NCBI RefSeq assembly: GCF_003711105.1
Contig: NZ_CP023865.1
Coordinates: forward strand, 5,729,001 to 5,793,000
Direction of reading: 5' to 3'
Source: Actinoplanes teichomyceticus ATCC 31121
GTDB taxonomy: Bacteria > Actinomycetota > Actinomycetes > Mycobacteriales > Micromonosporaceae
Length of the DNA: 64,000 bases
Numbering within the stretch: the stretch's first letter is position 1; each line of letters begins with the position of its first letter. The translations under genes and the position numbers were made by a program. A model generated the notes under the pieces. That model had not been told where the DNA came from. It was given only the letters and a program-made list of their open reading frames with translations, and ran no database searches. This document shows, piece after piece, positions 1 through 7,447 of this stretch.

Positions 1-193
1 GACCACGCTGGACCGGTCCTCGGCGCCCGAGGCGCTGGCGGTCAACGACATCGCCACGATCGACCTGGAGCTCGACGAGCCGATCACGCCGGACCCCTAC
101 CGGTTCCTCCGGACCACCGGCGCGTTCCTGCTGATCGACCCGGCCGACGGCGCGACGTTGAGCGCCGGGCTGGCCGGGCCGGCATTCCGCTGA
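1..193 (+). CDS. cysN: Sulfate adenylyltransferase large subunit, C-terminal end (partial)
   Basis: The window opens inside a reading frame (codons from base 2) that ends at TGA 191-193. The 63 visible residues carry the CysN C-terminal pattern: a DIATIDLEL strand, then DPYRFLRTTGAFLLID and a final G-L-A-G-P turn, as in the third beta-barrel of the EF-Tu-like GTPase subunit of sulfate adenylyltransferase. That enzyme activates sulfate to APS for assimilation. The N-terminal GTPase domain lies outside the window. The family call rests on this tail only, so a CysN-CysC fusion cannot be judged, although the stop here rules out a C-terminal kinase fusion. Confidence 0.75.
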   Translation, partial: TTLDRSSAPEALAVNDIATIDLELDEPITPDPYRFLRTTGAFLLIDPADGATLSAGLAGPAFR

Positions 194-236
194 TCCCCGC
201 GACATTTCACCGTTCCCGATGGGAGGAACCCCAACC

Positions 237-869
237 GTGTCCGACACCGAGCGCACCCGCGTGGACATGTTCTTCGACCCGGTCTGCCCGTGGGCCTGGC
301 TGACGTCCCGCTGGCTGCTGGAGGCGGAGAAACTGCGCCCGATCGAGGTGCGCTTCCGGATCATGAGCCTGTCCGCGCTCAACGAGGGGCGTACCGACAT
401 CGACCTCTTCTATCAGCGCAACATCGAGTCATGGCGTAAGCCGGTTCGCGTGATGATGGCCACCGAGCAGCGCCACGGACACGACGCGGTCCGCGCCCTC
501 TACACCGCCGTCGGCACCCGCAAGCACGTCGAGGGCCAGCGTTTCGGGGTGGGGCTCTACCGCGCCGCGCTGGCCGAGTGCGGTCTGCCGGCCGAGCTGG
601 CCGACGCCGCCGGCGACGCGAGTCTCGACGATGCCGTCCGCAAGAGCCACCAGGAGGGTATGCAGCCGGTCGGGCTCGACGTCGGAACCCCGACGGTGCA
701 CGTGCACGTACCGGGCGCGGACACCGTCGCGCTGTTCGGACCGGTCGTCACGCCCGCCCCGCGTGGGGACGACGCGGCCCGGCTCTGGGACGGCTTCCTG
801 CTGATGGCGCAGACGCCCGGCTTCTACGAGCTCAAGCGCAGCCGGACCCGTGGCCCCCAGATCCGCTGA
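237..869 (+). CDS. DsbA-fold mycothiol-dependent nitroreductase family protein (Rv2466c-like)
   Basis: A 210-residue protein from GTG 237, preferred over ATG 219 because GGGAGG at 221-226 is a Shine-Dalgarno for the GTG. Residues 9-36 follow the Mycobacterium Rv2466c pattern (FFDPVCPW, TSRWLLE, MSLSALNE), and the tail keeps GTPTVHV, the FGPV turn and the ELKRSRT end. The family is a DsbA/FrnE-type thioredoxin fold that uses mycothiol to reduce nitro compounds and oxidants. The family CPWC active site is CPWA here (C17, A20), so only the nucleophilic cysteine remains; that suits glutaredoxin-like monothiol chemistry. It is followed after 19 bp by the N-acetyltransferase gene, and the two probably form a short operon beside the N-N cluster. 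Substrate unknown. Confidence 0.85.
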   Translation: MSDTERTRVDMFFDPVCPWAWLTSRWLLEAEKLRPIEVRFRIMSLSALNEGRTDIDLFYQRNIESWRKPVRVMMATEQRHGHDAVRALYTAVGTRKHVEGQRFGVGLYRAALAECGLPAELADAAGDASLDDAVRKSHQEGMQPVGLDVGTPTVHVHVPGADTVALFGPVVTPAPRGDDAARLWDGFLLMAQTPGFYELKRSRTRGPQIR

Positions 870-888
870 GCGGCTGCGGAGCACGGCG

Positions 889-1719
889 ATGAGGCTCGAC
901 CACGCGGTCGTGTCGCGGTACCTGGCCCGGCTGGGGTTGCGGGAATCACCCGCACGGACCCCGGCCGGGCTGGCCCTGCTGCACGAGCGGCACGTACAGC
1001 GGATCTCCTACGAGAACATCGACATTCAGCTCGGCCGGCCGACCACGGTGCGGCCCGAGGAGAACGCCGTCCGCACCGCCGGCGGGCGGGGTGGTTACTG
1101 CTTCCACCTGAACGGGTCCTTCGCCGCGCTGCTGGCCACGCTGGGCTTTCCGGTCGTGCTGCACCGCGGCCAGGTCAAGAAGGAGCCGGACCCGCCGTAC
1201 GGCGTCGCCGTCGCCAACCACCTGACGCTGACCGTCGAACTCGGCGGCACCGGCTGGCTGGTCGACGTGGGACTCGGCGACGGCCTGCTGCGCCCGGTGC
1301 CGCTGCGGCCCGGCGTGGTGCACCAGCCGCCGCTCACGTTCCGGCTCAGCCGCACCGGCCGCACCTGGCGGTTCGTCCACGACCCGCGAGGATCGTTCAC
1401 GGTCATGGACTGGACCGAGGAGCCGGCCGAGCCGGGCGACTTCGCCGGCCGGCACCGGTTCCTCTCCACCGATCCGGAGTCGACGTTCGTCCGGCGTTTC
1501 CTGGCGATGAACCGCGACCGCGACCGGGTCCACACGCTGGTGGACCGGAAGCTGGCGCGGATCGACGCCGACGGGCAGGTCGAACAGCAGCTCGACAGCT
1601 TCGACGAGTGGCGCGACGTGCTGGCCGACACGTTCCGGCTACGCCTCGACGCCGTCGACCTGCACCGCCTGTGGCGCCGCCTCCACCAGACCGCGAAGAG
1701 CGGTGCCGAGGGAGGCTGA
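889..1719 (+). CDS. nat: Arylamine N-acetyltransferase
   Basis: A 276-residue protein from ATG 889. An upstream ATG at 850 would overlap the previous gene by 20 bp, and CGGAG sits before 889. The NAT catalytic triad is visible: Cys71 in RGGYCFHLN, His111 in ANHLTL and Asp126 in LVDVGLGD; the length is typical of bacterial NATs. These cytosolic enzymes move acetyl from acetyl-CoA onto arylamines, arylhydrazines and hydrazides; relatives in ansamycin clusters act as amide synthases. It sits tail-to-tail with a cluster predicted to make an arylamine or N-N compound, so tailoring or self-protection by N-acetylation is a reasonable inference. A housekeeping detoxifying NAT is the alternative. Confidence 0.9.
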   Translation: MRLDHAVVSRYLARLGLRESPARTPAGLALLHERHVQRISYENIDIQLGRPTTVRPEENAVRTAGGRGGYCFHLNGSFAALLATLGFPVVLHRGQVKKEPDPPYGVAVANHLTLTVELGGTGWLVDVGLGDGLLRPVPLRPGVVHQPPLTFRLSRTGRTWRFVHDPRGSFTVMDWTEEPAEPGDFAGRHRFLSTDPESTFVRRFLAMNRDRDRVHTLVDRKLARIDADGQVEQQLDSFDEWRDVLADTFRLRLDAVDLHRLWRRLHQTAKSGAEGG

Positions 1720-1753
1720 GCCGGCGCCGCCGCGGGCGCCGCCCGCACACCTC

Positions 1754-1789
1754 GACGGCCGTCCCGCCACCACCGGCGGGACGGCCGTC
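1754..1789 (+). terminator. Hairpin terminator between convergent genes
   Basis: A perfect 15-bp stem (1754-1768 with 1775-1789, loop ACCACC) is followed by GTTTCTC. It lies in the 88-bp gap between the stop of nat and the stop of the minus-strand methyltransferase, and could end transcription from both sides. Confidence 0.8.
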
Positions 1790-1807
1790 CGTTTCTCGCG
1801 CGCAGCG

Positions 1808-2479
1808 TCACTTCCGCTGCGCGATCAGCAGGTATTCGTGTGCCCGGTTGGTGAGCATCGGGTCGTCCCCGCCGATCGGTCGCGGATAGAGGTGGATCCG
1901 CTCGTCACCCAGGGTCAGGTGACGTCCCAGCAGCCGGCCGACGTCCCAGGCGAGCGGGACGAACGCGCCGGCGAGGCGCCGGTTCTGCACGGCCACCACC
2001 GCGTACGCCCCGGGCCGCAGCGTCGCGGTCAGCGCCGTGAACGCCTCGTCGACCGCCGCCAGGTACGCCTCGTAGTCACTCACGGCGTACAACTGGCCCC
2101 GCACCGCAGAATCGGCGTCCAGGGCGGTGCCGAAGTACGGCAGGTCGGTCACGATCAGGTCGACGGATCCGTCCGGCACCGGCGGGCGGCGGGCGTCGGT
2201 GCAGATCACCACCTGCCCCGGGTACCGCCGCAGCCGTTCGGTGGCCTGCGCGGCGCGCTCCGGCGAAACCTCGATGCCCACGCCGCGGCGGCCGGTGATC
2301 GAGGCGGCCACCAGCGTCGTGCCCCACCCGCAGAACGGGTCGAGCACCAGGTCGCCGGGGTGGCTGAACTCGGTGATCAGCGGGGCGATCTGGCTGACCC
2401 AGCCACACTGCCCGGCCGCCGCGGGCGGCGTGTGCTCCGGGTCGTCCCCGGTGAGCACGTGCCAGCTGGACACTCCCAT
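1808..2479 (-). CDS. SAM-dependent N-methyltransferase of the DNA/RNA-methylase fold
   Basis: A 223-residue protein starting at ATG 2479, which shares one base with the stop of the exporter gene (TGATG), so translation is probably coupled. A SAM-binding motif DPFCGWGTT (motif I) near residue 57 precedes a DLPYF motif (motif IV, DPPY-like). This order and these motifs mark enzymes that methylate exocyclic amino groups of nucleic acids. There is no target-recognition domain and no nuclease partner. As the last gene of the cluster operon it may instead methylate a nitrogen of the pathway product, or modify a nucleic-acid target for resistance. The fold is clear; the substrate is not. Confidence 0.75.
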   Translation of the reverse strand: MGVSSWHVLTGDDPEHTPPAAAGQCGWVSQIAPLITEFSHPGDLVLDPFCGWGTTLVAASITGRRGVGIEVSPERAAQATERLRRYPGQVVICTDARRPPVPDGSVDLIVTDLPYFGTALDADSAVRGQLYAVSDYEAYLAAVDEAFTALTATLRPGAYAVVAVQNRRLAGAFVPLAWDVGRLLGRHLTLGDERIHLYPRPIGGDDPMLTNRAHEYLLIAQRK

Positions 2480-3708
2480 CAACGTTCCTCCAGTACGGTC
2501 ATGGCGGTCGGGGTGCGGACCGCTTCGGCGGGCAGGCGTGGCTCCAGGCGCAGCACCCCGAGCGCGGACACGGTCACGCCGGCGGCGAGCACCAGCCACA
2601 TGCCGGCCGGGGACAGCGCGAGCAGCCCGGTGAGCACGGCCGGGGCGAGGGCGGACGGCACCGCCCAGGACAGCTGGTAGACCGCGATGTGCCGGCCCCG
2701 GGTCTCCTCCGGGGCCGCGTTGACCACCAGCGCCGAGGCGGTCGCGCCGTGCAGCAGCTCGCCCAGCGTGAAGATCGCGGTGGCGACGAACACACCGACC
2801 AGCAGGGTGACGCCGGTGGACACGATGCCGAGCACCGCGAAGGACACGAAGGACACCGCGAAGACGGCGGCGCCGGCGGCCACCGCCCGGGTCCGGCGGA
2901 ACCGGGTGAGCAGGCGGGTGACCTGGATCTGGGCGAGCGCGATACCCACGGTGTTGACCGCGTAGAGGGTGCCGATCAGCGAAGCCGGCTGGTCCAGCTC
3001 GGTGGTGAGATAGACCGGCAGGCTGACCGCGAGCACCATGTAGCCGAACGCGGTGGGGATGTTGAGCAGGGTGAGCCCGAGGAACGGCCGGTTGCGGACG
3101 ACCGTGCGGTAGCCCCCGGACGGCGGCGCCGCGCCGGCCTCGGCGCGGTGCGGTGCGGGAATGGACCGGATCAGCGCGGCCGCCCCGGCGAACGCCGCGG
3201 CGCTGGTCAGGACGATCGCGGTGAAGGCGTGGTCGTCGCCGGCCGCCAGGACGCCGCTCGCGATCAGGCCGCCGGCGCCCAGGCCGGCGTTACGGATGCT
3301 GCGCTGCGCGGCGATCAGTCTGTCGCGCTCGGTGCCCGTGGAGATCTCGGCGACCAGCGCGTGGACCGACGGTGAGAAGGACACGTCACCGAAGGCCACG
3401 ACCAGGACCGCCAGGAAGAGCGGCACGGCCGAGTCGACCAGCGGGTAGCAGGTGAAGGCGGCGGCCCGCAGCAGATAGCCGCCGGTCACCACGGCCCGTG
3501 CGCCGAACCGGTCGACCAGCACGCCGGTGAGCGGGTTGCTCAGCAGTCCGAGCACCGCCGCGGCGCTGACCACGGCACCGACCTGGCCGATCGGCAGGCC
3601 GGTGGTGTGGTGGAAATAGATCAGCGACAGGGGCAGGTACATGCCACTTCCGGTGGCGTCGACGATCATCGCCGCCATGTACCGGACGCGGATCCCGGCG
3701 CTCGTCAT
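2479..3708 (-). CDS. MFS transporter, probable product exporter
   Basis: A 409-residue membrane protein with about twelve hydrophobic segments. Start ATG 3708 overlaps the ATP-grasp stop by four bases (ATGA); the longer frame upstream is antisense-like and arginine-rich. The loop after TM2 reads GVLVDRFGARAVVTGG, the MFS motif A pattern (GxLaDrxGrr), and STGTERDRLIAAQRSIRNAGLG resembles drug/H+ antiporters of the MMR or YqjV type. Its place at the end of a biosynthetic operon, coupled at both ends, suggests proton-driven export of the cluster product and self-resistance. An unrelated drug-efflux role is less likely given the tight coupling. Confidence 0.85.
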   Translation of the reverse strand: MTSAGIRVRYMAAMIVDATGSGMYLPLSLIYFHHTTGLPIGQVGAVVSAAAVLGLLSNPLTGVLVDRFGARAVVTGGYLLRAAAFTCYPLVDSAVPLFLAVLVVAFGDVSFSPSVHALVAEISTGTERDRLIAAQRSIRNAGLGAGGLIASGVLAAGDDHAFTAIVLTSAAAFAGAAALIRSIPAPHRAEAGAAPPSGGYRTVVRNRPFLGLTLLNIPTAFGYMVLAVSLPVYLTTELDQPASLIGTLYAVNTVGIALAQIQVTRLLTRFRRTRAVAAGAAVFAVSFVSFAVLGIVSTGVTLLVGVFVATAIFTLGELLHGATASALVVNAAPEETRGRHIAVYQLSWAVPSALAPAVLTGLLALSPAGMWLVLAAGVTVSALGVLRLEPRLPAEAVRTPTAMTVLEER

Positions 3709-4961
3709 GACACCTCCGCGATCTCGAACCCGGCGGCGATCCGGTCGCCCAGCTTGCGCAGCCGGGCCTCGCACTCGGCGCGGCTGGGCGCGCTCGCCAC
3801 GACGCAGGCCAGGAAGTCGGCCGACCCCGCGGCGGGCGGGATCACCTGGCCCGGCCGGGCCCAGTACCAGTGCCGCCGCACCCACTCCTCCTCCGGCGCC
3901 GGCGGAACCGCGCGGACCAGGCCGGGCCGCTTCATCAGGATCACCTGGCCGGCCATGGTCCGCGGCCGGGAGCCGGCCAGCCCGTCCAGGCCGGGGGTGG
4001 GCAGGCCGAGCTGGGTACGGACCTCCAACTCGGCCAGGTTCACCCCGAACAGCACCTCGAAGACCTCCCGGACCTTCCCCCCGCTGCTGCGGCAGGCGAT
4101 CTCACAGAGCACCAGCCGGTCGTCGGGGGTGTGGAACACCTCGGCGTGGAACGCGTGGTCGGTGAGCCGGCCGGACCGGTCGGTGAGGGCGGCGAGAACC
4201 CGGTCGACCAGGGTCAGCAGCCGGTCGGTGAGCGGGTCCTGCGGATCCAGCGCCAGGTCGACGCGCGGGCCCGGGTCGGTGCCGAACGACGCGAGGTCGT
4301 ACTGGTACTGCGACGGCCAGGCGACAGCCGTGCGCCCGGCGCGGACGAAGCCGTCGACGTGGCACATCCGGCCGGCGACGAAGCTCTCGACGATGAGGTC
4401 GTCACGCGACCGGCCGGGACCGAACGCCTCGGCGAGCACCGCCTCCAGCCCGGCCTCGTCCCGGACGATCCGCAGGCCGATGCTGTTGTAGCCGGCGCGC
4501 TGCTTGAGCACGACGGGCAGGCCGTGCTCGGCCACGAACGCCCGGACCTGGCCGGCGTCGGACGCCGCGGCGTAGGGAGCGACGGGGATGCCGGCGGCGC
4601 CGGCCAGCCGCTTCATCACCAGCTTGTCCCGGAACGGGAGGATGTCGCCCGGGTACGGCCCGGCAAGCCCGCGCCGCTCGCGCAGCGCGGCGGCCACCTG
4701 CAGGTCGGCCTCGTGCGGGGCGAGCACGTGGCTCACCCGGTGCTGTTCGGCGAGCGCGGCGGCCCGCCCCGGCATGTCGCGCTCGTAGTCGTCGAGGACT
4801 TCGAGGTGGCGGAAGCCGAGGTGGTCCGGCGGCACCCGCTCGCCGAAGGCCTCCAGCTTGTCCCGGGCGGCGACGATCACCACGTCGCCGTCGTAGTCGG
4901 CCAGCCAGCGCTGGTACGGGAACGGTTCGAACGGGTTGCGGTGCAGGACGAGTACGGCCAT
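3705..4961 (-). CDS. ATP-grasp carboxylate-amine ligase (second of two)
   Basis: A 418-residue protein. An N-terminal pre-ATP-grasp domain (about 1-110) leads into FRDKLVMKRLAGAAGIPVAPY, the lid pattern of ATP-grasp ligases. LPVVLKQRAGYNSIGLRIV (about 150-168) holds the ATP-binding lysine, and LCEIACRSSGGKV holds the metal-binding Glu. Enzymes of this type join a carboxylate to an amine through an acyl-phosphate; relatives include BacD-type amino acid ligases. Start ATG 4961 follows the first ATP-grasp stop after one base. A pair of different ATP-grasp genes suggests two successive amide or peptide bonds in the product, or one bond plus activation of an unusual acceptor. Substrates cannot be read from sequence. 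Confidence 0.85.
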   Translation of the reverse strand: MAVLVLHRNPFEPFPYQRWLADYDGDVVIVAARDKLEAFGERVPPDHLGFRHLEVLDDYERDMPGRAAALAEQHRVSHVLAPHEADLQVAAALRERRGLAGPYPGDILPFRDKLVMKRLAGAAGIPVAPYAAASDAGQVRAFVAEHGLPVVLKQRAGYNSIGLRIVRDEAGLEAVLAEAFGPGRSRDDLIVESFVAGRMCHVDGFVRAGRTAVAWPSQYQYDLASFGTDPGPRVDLALDPQDPLTDRLLTLVDRVLAALTDRSGRLTDHAFHAEVFHTPDDRLVLCEIACRSSGGKVREVFEVLFGVNLAELEVRTQLGLPTPGLDGLAGSRPRTMAGQVILMKRPGLVRAVPPAPEEEWVRRHWYWARPGQVIPPAAGSADFLACVVASAPSRAECEARLRKLGDRIAAGFEIAEVS

Positions 4962-4962
4962 C

Positions 4963-6246
4963 TCAGCCCACCATCACCGGCACGACGTCGGCGGCCCGGG
5001 CGAGCGTGACCTCACCGGACGGCTCCTGGACGCGTACCCGCAGGTGCTCCTCGACGATCCGCGCCCCGCGCTCCAGCGCGGCCTGCGCGCTCTCCGCCTG
5101 CACCGCGACCAGGCCGAGACGGTCCCAGTTGTCGTGGCAGTCGCGCACCTCGTCACCGGGCCGGGCGCTGATCCGCACCGCCAGCACCCCCTCCTGCCGG
5201 GCGGCCTCCTCGACCCCGTCGACCGACAGCACCCGGCCGGCCGGCGCCACCAGGGCGCGCACCGCGGCCGTACGGGTCGCCATCGGCCGGTCCGGCAGCT
5301 CGTCGACCAGCCGGAACGGCCAGCCCACGGCGAGCCGGTCGAGGTCGATGCCGAAGGCCGCCCGGACCAGCTCGGGTATGGCGTCGCCGCCGTAGCGGTT
5401 GTGCCCCTCCACGATCCGCGGGCCCTGCCCGGTCAGCTTGACCTCGGTGTGTCCGGCGCCGTCGGCGATGCCGATGTGGTCGAGGAACCGGGTCACCGCC
5501 GCGCACACCCGGGCGCGCTCGTCCTCGCCGATGCGGGCCGGCACCACGTGCCCGAGCTCGGCCGGCCGGGTCGGGTGGGTGAGCTTCTCGGTCACCGTGA
5601 CGACCACGTGCCGGCCGGCGAAGCTGAACGTCTCGACACTGAACTCGCGGCCGTCGAGGTACTCCTCCATGAGGAAGTCCTCAAGCACCAGCAGCGTGGA
5701 CACCCGGTCGGTGCGGGTGCCGCGCAGCCGCCGCACCTGCCGCCAGACCCGGTCGTGGTCGCCGGGACCGTCCACCCGGAAGACGCCGATGCTGGCGGTC
5801 GCCGTGGTCGGCTTCACCACGTACGGGTACCCGTGCCGGGCGCCGAACGTCACCAGGTCGCGCGGGTCGTGCACCGGCGCGGCGGCGACCGCGGCGGCGT
5901 CCCGGCCGGCCAGGTGCTGCCGCATGGCCAGCTTGTCGCGCAGCCGGCGGGCGGCCGCGTAGCCGGTCCCGCCGAGACCCAGCAGGTCGTTGACCCGGCC
6001 GGCGATCTCCAGTCCCGGCTCGGTCAACGACACCACCCGGTCGATGCGCCACTGCCGGTGCAGGTCGCGGACCACCGGCTCGGCGTAGGCCCAGTCGGTG
6101 TAGTCCCCGACGACCGTCACGTCGGCCAGCGCGCGCTGCCGCTCTGTGATCTTGGTCGGGTGCTGGAGCAGCAGCACCCGCAACCCCAACTCCTTGGCCG
6201 CGGCGACCGTGGCGTCTACTCCGCCCACCACCAGAAGGGTTGGCAT
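4963..6246 (-). CDS. ATP-grasp carboxylate-amine ligase (first of two)
   Basis: A 427-residue protein with a GAGAGGAAG ribosome site just before ATG 6246. The N-terminus (MPTLLVVGG) is a Rossmann-like pre-grasp domain. YPYVVKPTTATASIGVFRV carries the ATP-contacting lysine, MEEYLDGREFSVETFS the grasp core, and GAGHTEVKLTGQGPRIVEGHNRYGG the Mg-binding Glu and Asn. This layout matches L-amino acid ligases (BacD/YwfE-like). It shares only short motifs with its neighbour at 3705-4961, so this does not look like a recent duplication. It probably ligates a cluster intermediate to an amino acid. It lies between the cysteine-synthase-like gene and the second ligase, in one operon. Confidence 0.85.
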   Translation of the reverse strand: MPTLLVVGGVDATVAAAKELGLRVLLLQHPTKITERQRALADVTVVGDYTDWAYAEPVVRDLHRQWRIDRVVSLTEPGLEIAGRVNDLLGLGGTGYAAARRLRDKLAMRQHLAGRDAAAVAAAPVHDPRDLVTFGARHGYPYVVKPTTATASIGVFRVDGPGDHDRVWRQVRRLRGTRTDRVSTLLVLEDFLMEEYLDGREFSVETFSFAGRHVVVTVTEKLTHPTRPAELGHVVPARIGEDERARVCAAVTRFLDHIGIADGAGHTEVKLTGQGPRIVEGHNRYGGDAIPELVRAAFGIDLDRLAVGWPFRLVDELPDRPMATRTAAVRALVAPAGRVLSVDGVEEAARQEGVLAVRISARPGDEVRDCHDNWDRLGLVAVQAESAQAALERGARIVEEHLRVRVQEPSGEVTLARAADVVPVMVG

Positions 6247-6262
6247 CGGCTTCCTCTCTCTT

Positions 6263-7207
6263 TCAGTGGGACCACTGGCTCAGGTAGCGCTCGCCGGTGT
6301 CCGGCAGGAGCACGACGATGGTTCGCCCGGCGCTGTCGGGGCGGCGGGCCACCCGGATGGCCGCGTGCACGGCGGCGCCGGAGGAGATCCCGGCGAGCAC
6401 GCCCGCCCGGCGGGCCAGCCAGCGCGTGGTGTCGGCCGCCTCGTCGTCGCGGACGGTGAGGACCTCGTCGATGAGCTCACGGTCGGTGGTGGGCGCGATG
6501 AAGCCCCCGTTGTAACCGGGGATGGCGTGGGTGCCCGCCTCGCCGCCGGAGAGCAGCGGCGAGGCGGCCGGTTCGACGGCGATGGCGCGCAGCCCGGGCT
6601 TGCGCTCCTTGAGGTACGCGGCGGCGCCGCACAGCGTGCCGCCGGTGCCCACGCCGCAGACCAGGATGTCCACGTCCCCGGCGGTGTCCGCCCAGATCTC
6701 CGGGCCGGTGGTGGCCCGGTGCGCCCGCGGGTTCTCCGCGTTGTCGTGCTGCCGGGCGAACCAGGCGCCCTCGGTCGCGGCCACGATCTCCTCGGCGCGG
6801 TCCACGCAACCCTGATAGCGCAGTTCCCGCGGGGTCTGCACCACCTCGGCGCCGAAGACGCGCAGCAGCGCCACCCGCTCGGCCGTGGCGTTGTCCGGCA
6901 GCACTATGACGCAGCGGTAGCCGCGCGCGGCGGCCAGCGCGGCCAGCGCGATACCGGTGTTGCCCGAGGTGGCCTCGACCACCGTGCCGCCGGGGCGCAG
7001 CCAGCCGCGCTCCTCGGCGGCGCGCAGCATGAACAGCGCGGCGCGGTCCTTGACGCTGGCGACCGGGTTGGCCGACTCCAGCTTGGCGATCACCTCGGTG
7101 TCCGGCGCCAGGCCGTCCACCGGCAGGCGCAGCAGTGGGGTGTTGCCGATCAGGTCATCGATGGCGGCCGCGACGCGTCGCGTGGCCGGGAGCGCGGTGG
7201 TTGTCAC
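6263..7207 (-). CDS. Cysteine-synthase-family PLP enzyme (beta-replacement)
   Basis: A 314-residue protein from GTG 7207, with GGAGG six bases upstream. Fold-type II PLP marks are complete: Lys53 in SVKDR (Schiff base), the TSGNTG substrate loop at 80-85, GVGTGGT for PLP phosphate binding, and the C-terminal LPDTGERYLS. O-acetylserine sulfhydrylases and relatives such as SbnA replace a beta leaving group of an activated serine with S, N or other nucleophiles. Inside a predicted N-N cluster it may build a beta-substituted alanine with a nitrogen nucleophile, rather than cysteine. A role in cysteine supply cannot be excluded, because the sequence alone does not distinguish nucleophiles. Confidence 0.85.
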   Translation of the reverse strand: MTTTALPATRRVAAAIDDLIGNTPLLRLPVDGLAPDTEVIAKLESANPVASVKDRAALFMLRAAEERGWLRPGGTVVEATSGNTGIALAALAAARGYRCVIVLPDNATAERVALLRVFGAEVVQTPRELRYQGCVDRAEEIVAATEGAWFARQHDNAENPRAHRATTGPEIWADTAGDVDILVCGVGTGGTLCGAAAYLKERKPGLRAIAVEPAASPLLSGGEAGTHAIPGYNGGFIAPTTDRELIDEVLTVRDDEAADTTRWLARRAGVLAGISSGAAVHAAIRVARRPDSAGRTIVVLLPDTGERYLSQWSH

Positions 7208-7222
7208 CGGTTACCTCCGTTG

Positions 7223-7447
7223 TCAGTAGTTGGGCGCCTTCTTGAGCAGGTGGCGGCGCTCGACGATCTCCGGCTGGTAGACCCTCGCGTCCCACTCCGG
7301 CTGGTCGACCGGCTCCAAGGCGATCGAGACCACGCCCGGATCGCATCCGAGCGCTCCGGTGACCGCCTCGGTCACCCGGCTGAGCAGGCGCTGCTCGGCC
7401 TCGGGCGCCAGCGGCACCGGAAAGAACTTGATGTTGACGTGCGGCAT
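7223..7447 (-). CDS. 4-oxalocrotonate tautomerase family protein (PptA-like)
   Basis: A 74-residue protein with Pro directly after the initiator Met, the catalytic base of the tautomerase superfamily. The start PHVNIKFFPVPL and the internal ISIALE and W-D-A-R-V-Y stretches resemble E. coli PptA (YdcE). Members interconvert keto and enol forms or protonate at carbon. ATG 7447 overlaps the upstream lyase stop as TGATG. A dedicated tautomerase next to nitrosuccinate-pathway genes could act on an enol, imine or azo/hydrazone form of the intermediate; that is speculation from context. Confidence 0.85.
   Translation of the reverse strand: MPHVNIKFFPVPLAPEAEQRLLSRVTEAVTGALGCDPGVVSIALEPVDQPEWDARVYQPEIVERRHLLKKAPNY

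Noticed and set aside
1808..2479. Restriction-modification system
   Set aside because: No endonuclease or specificity subunit is adjacent, the enzyme has no recognition domain, and it is coupled to a transporter gene.
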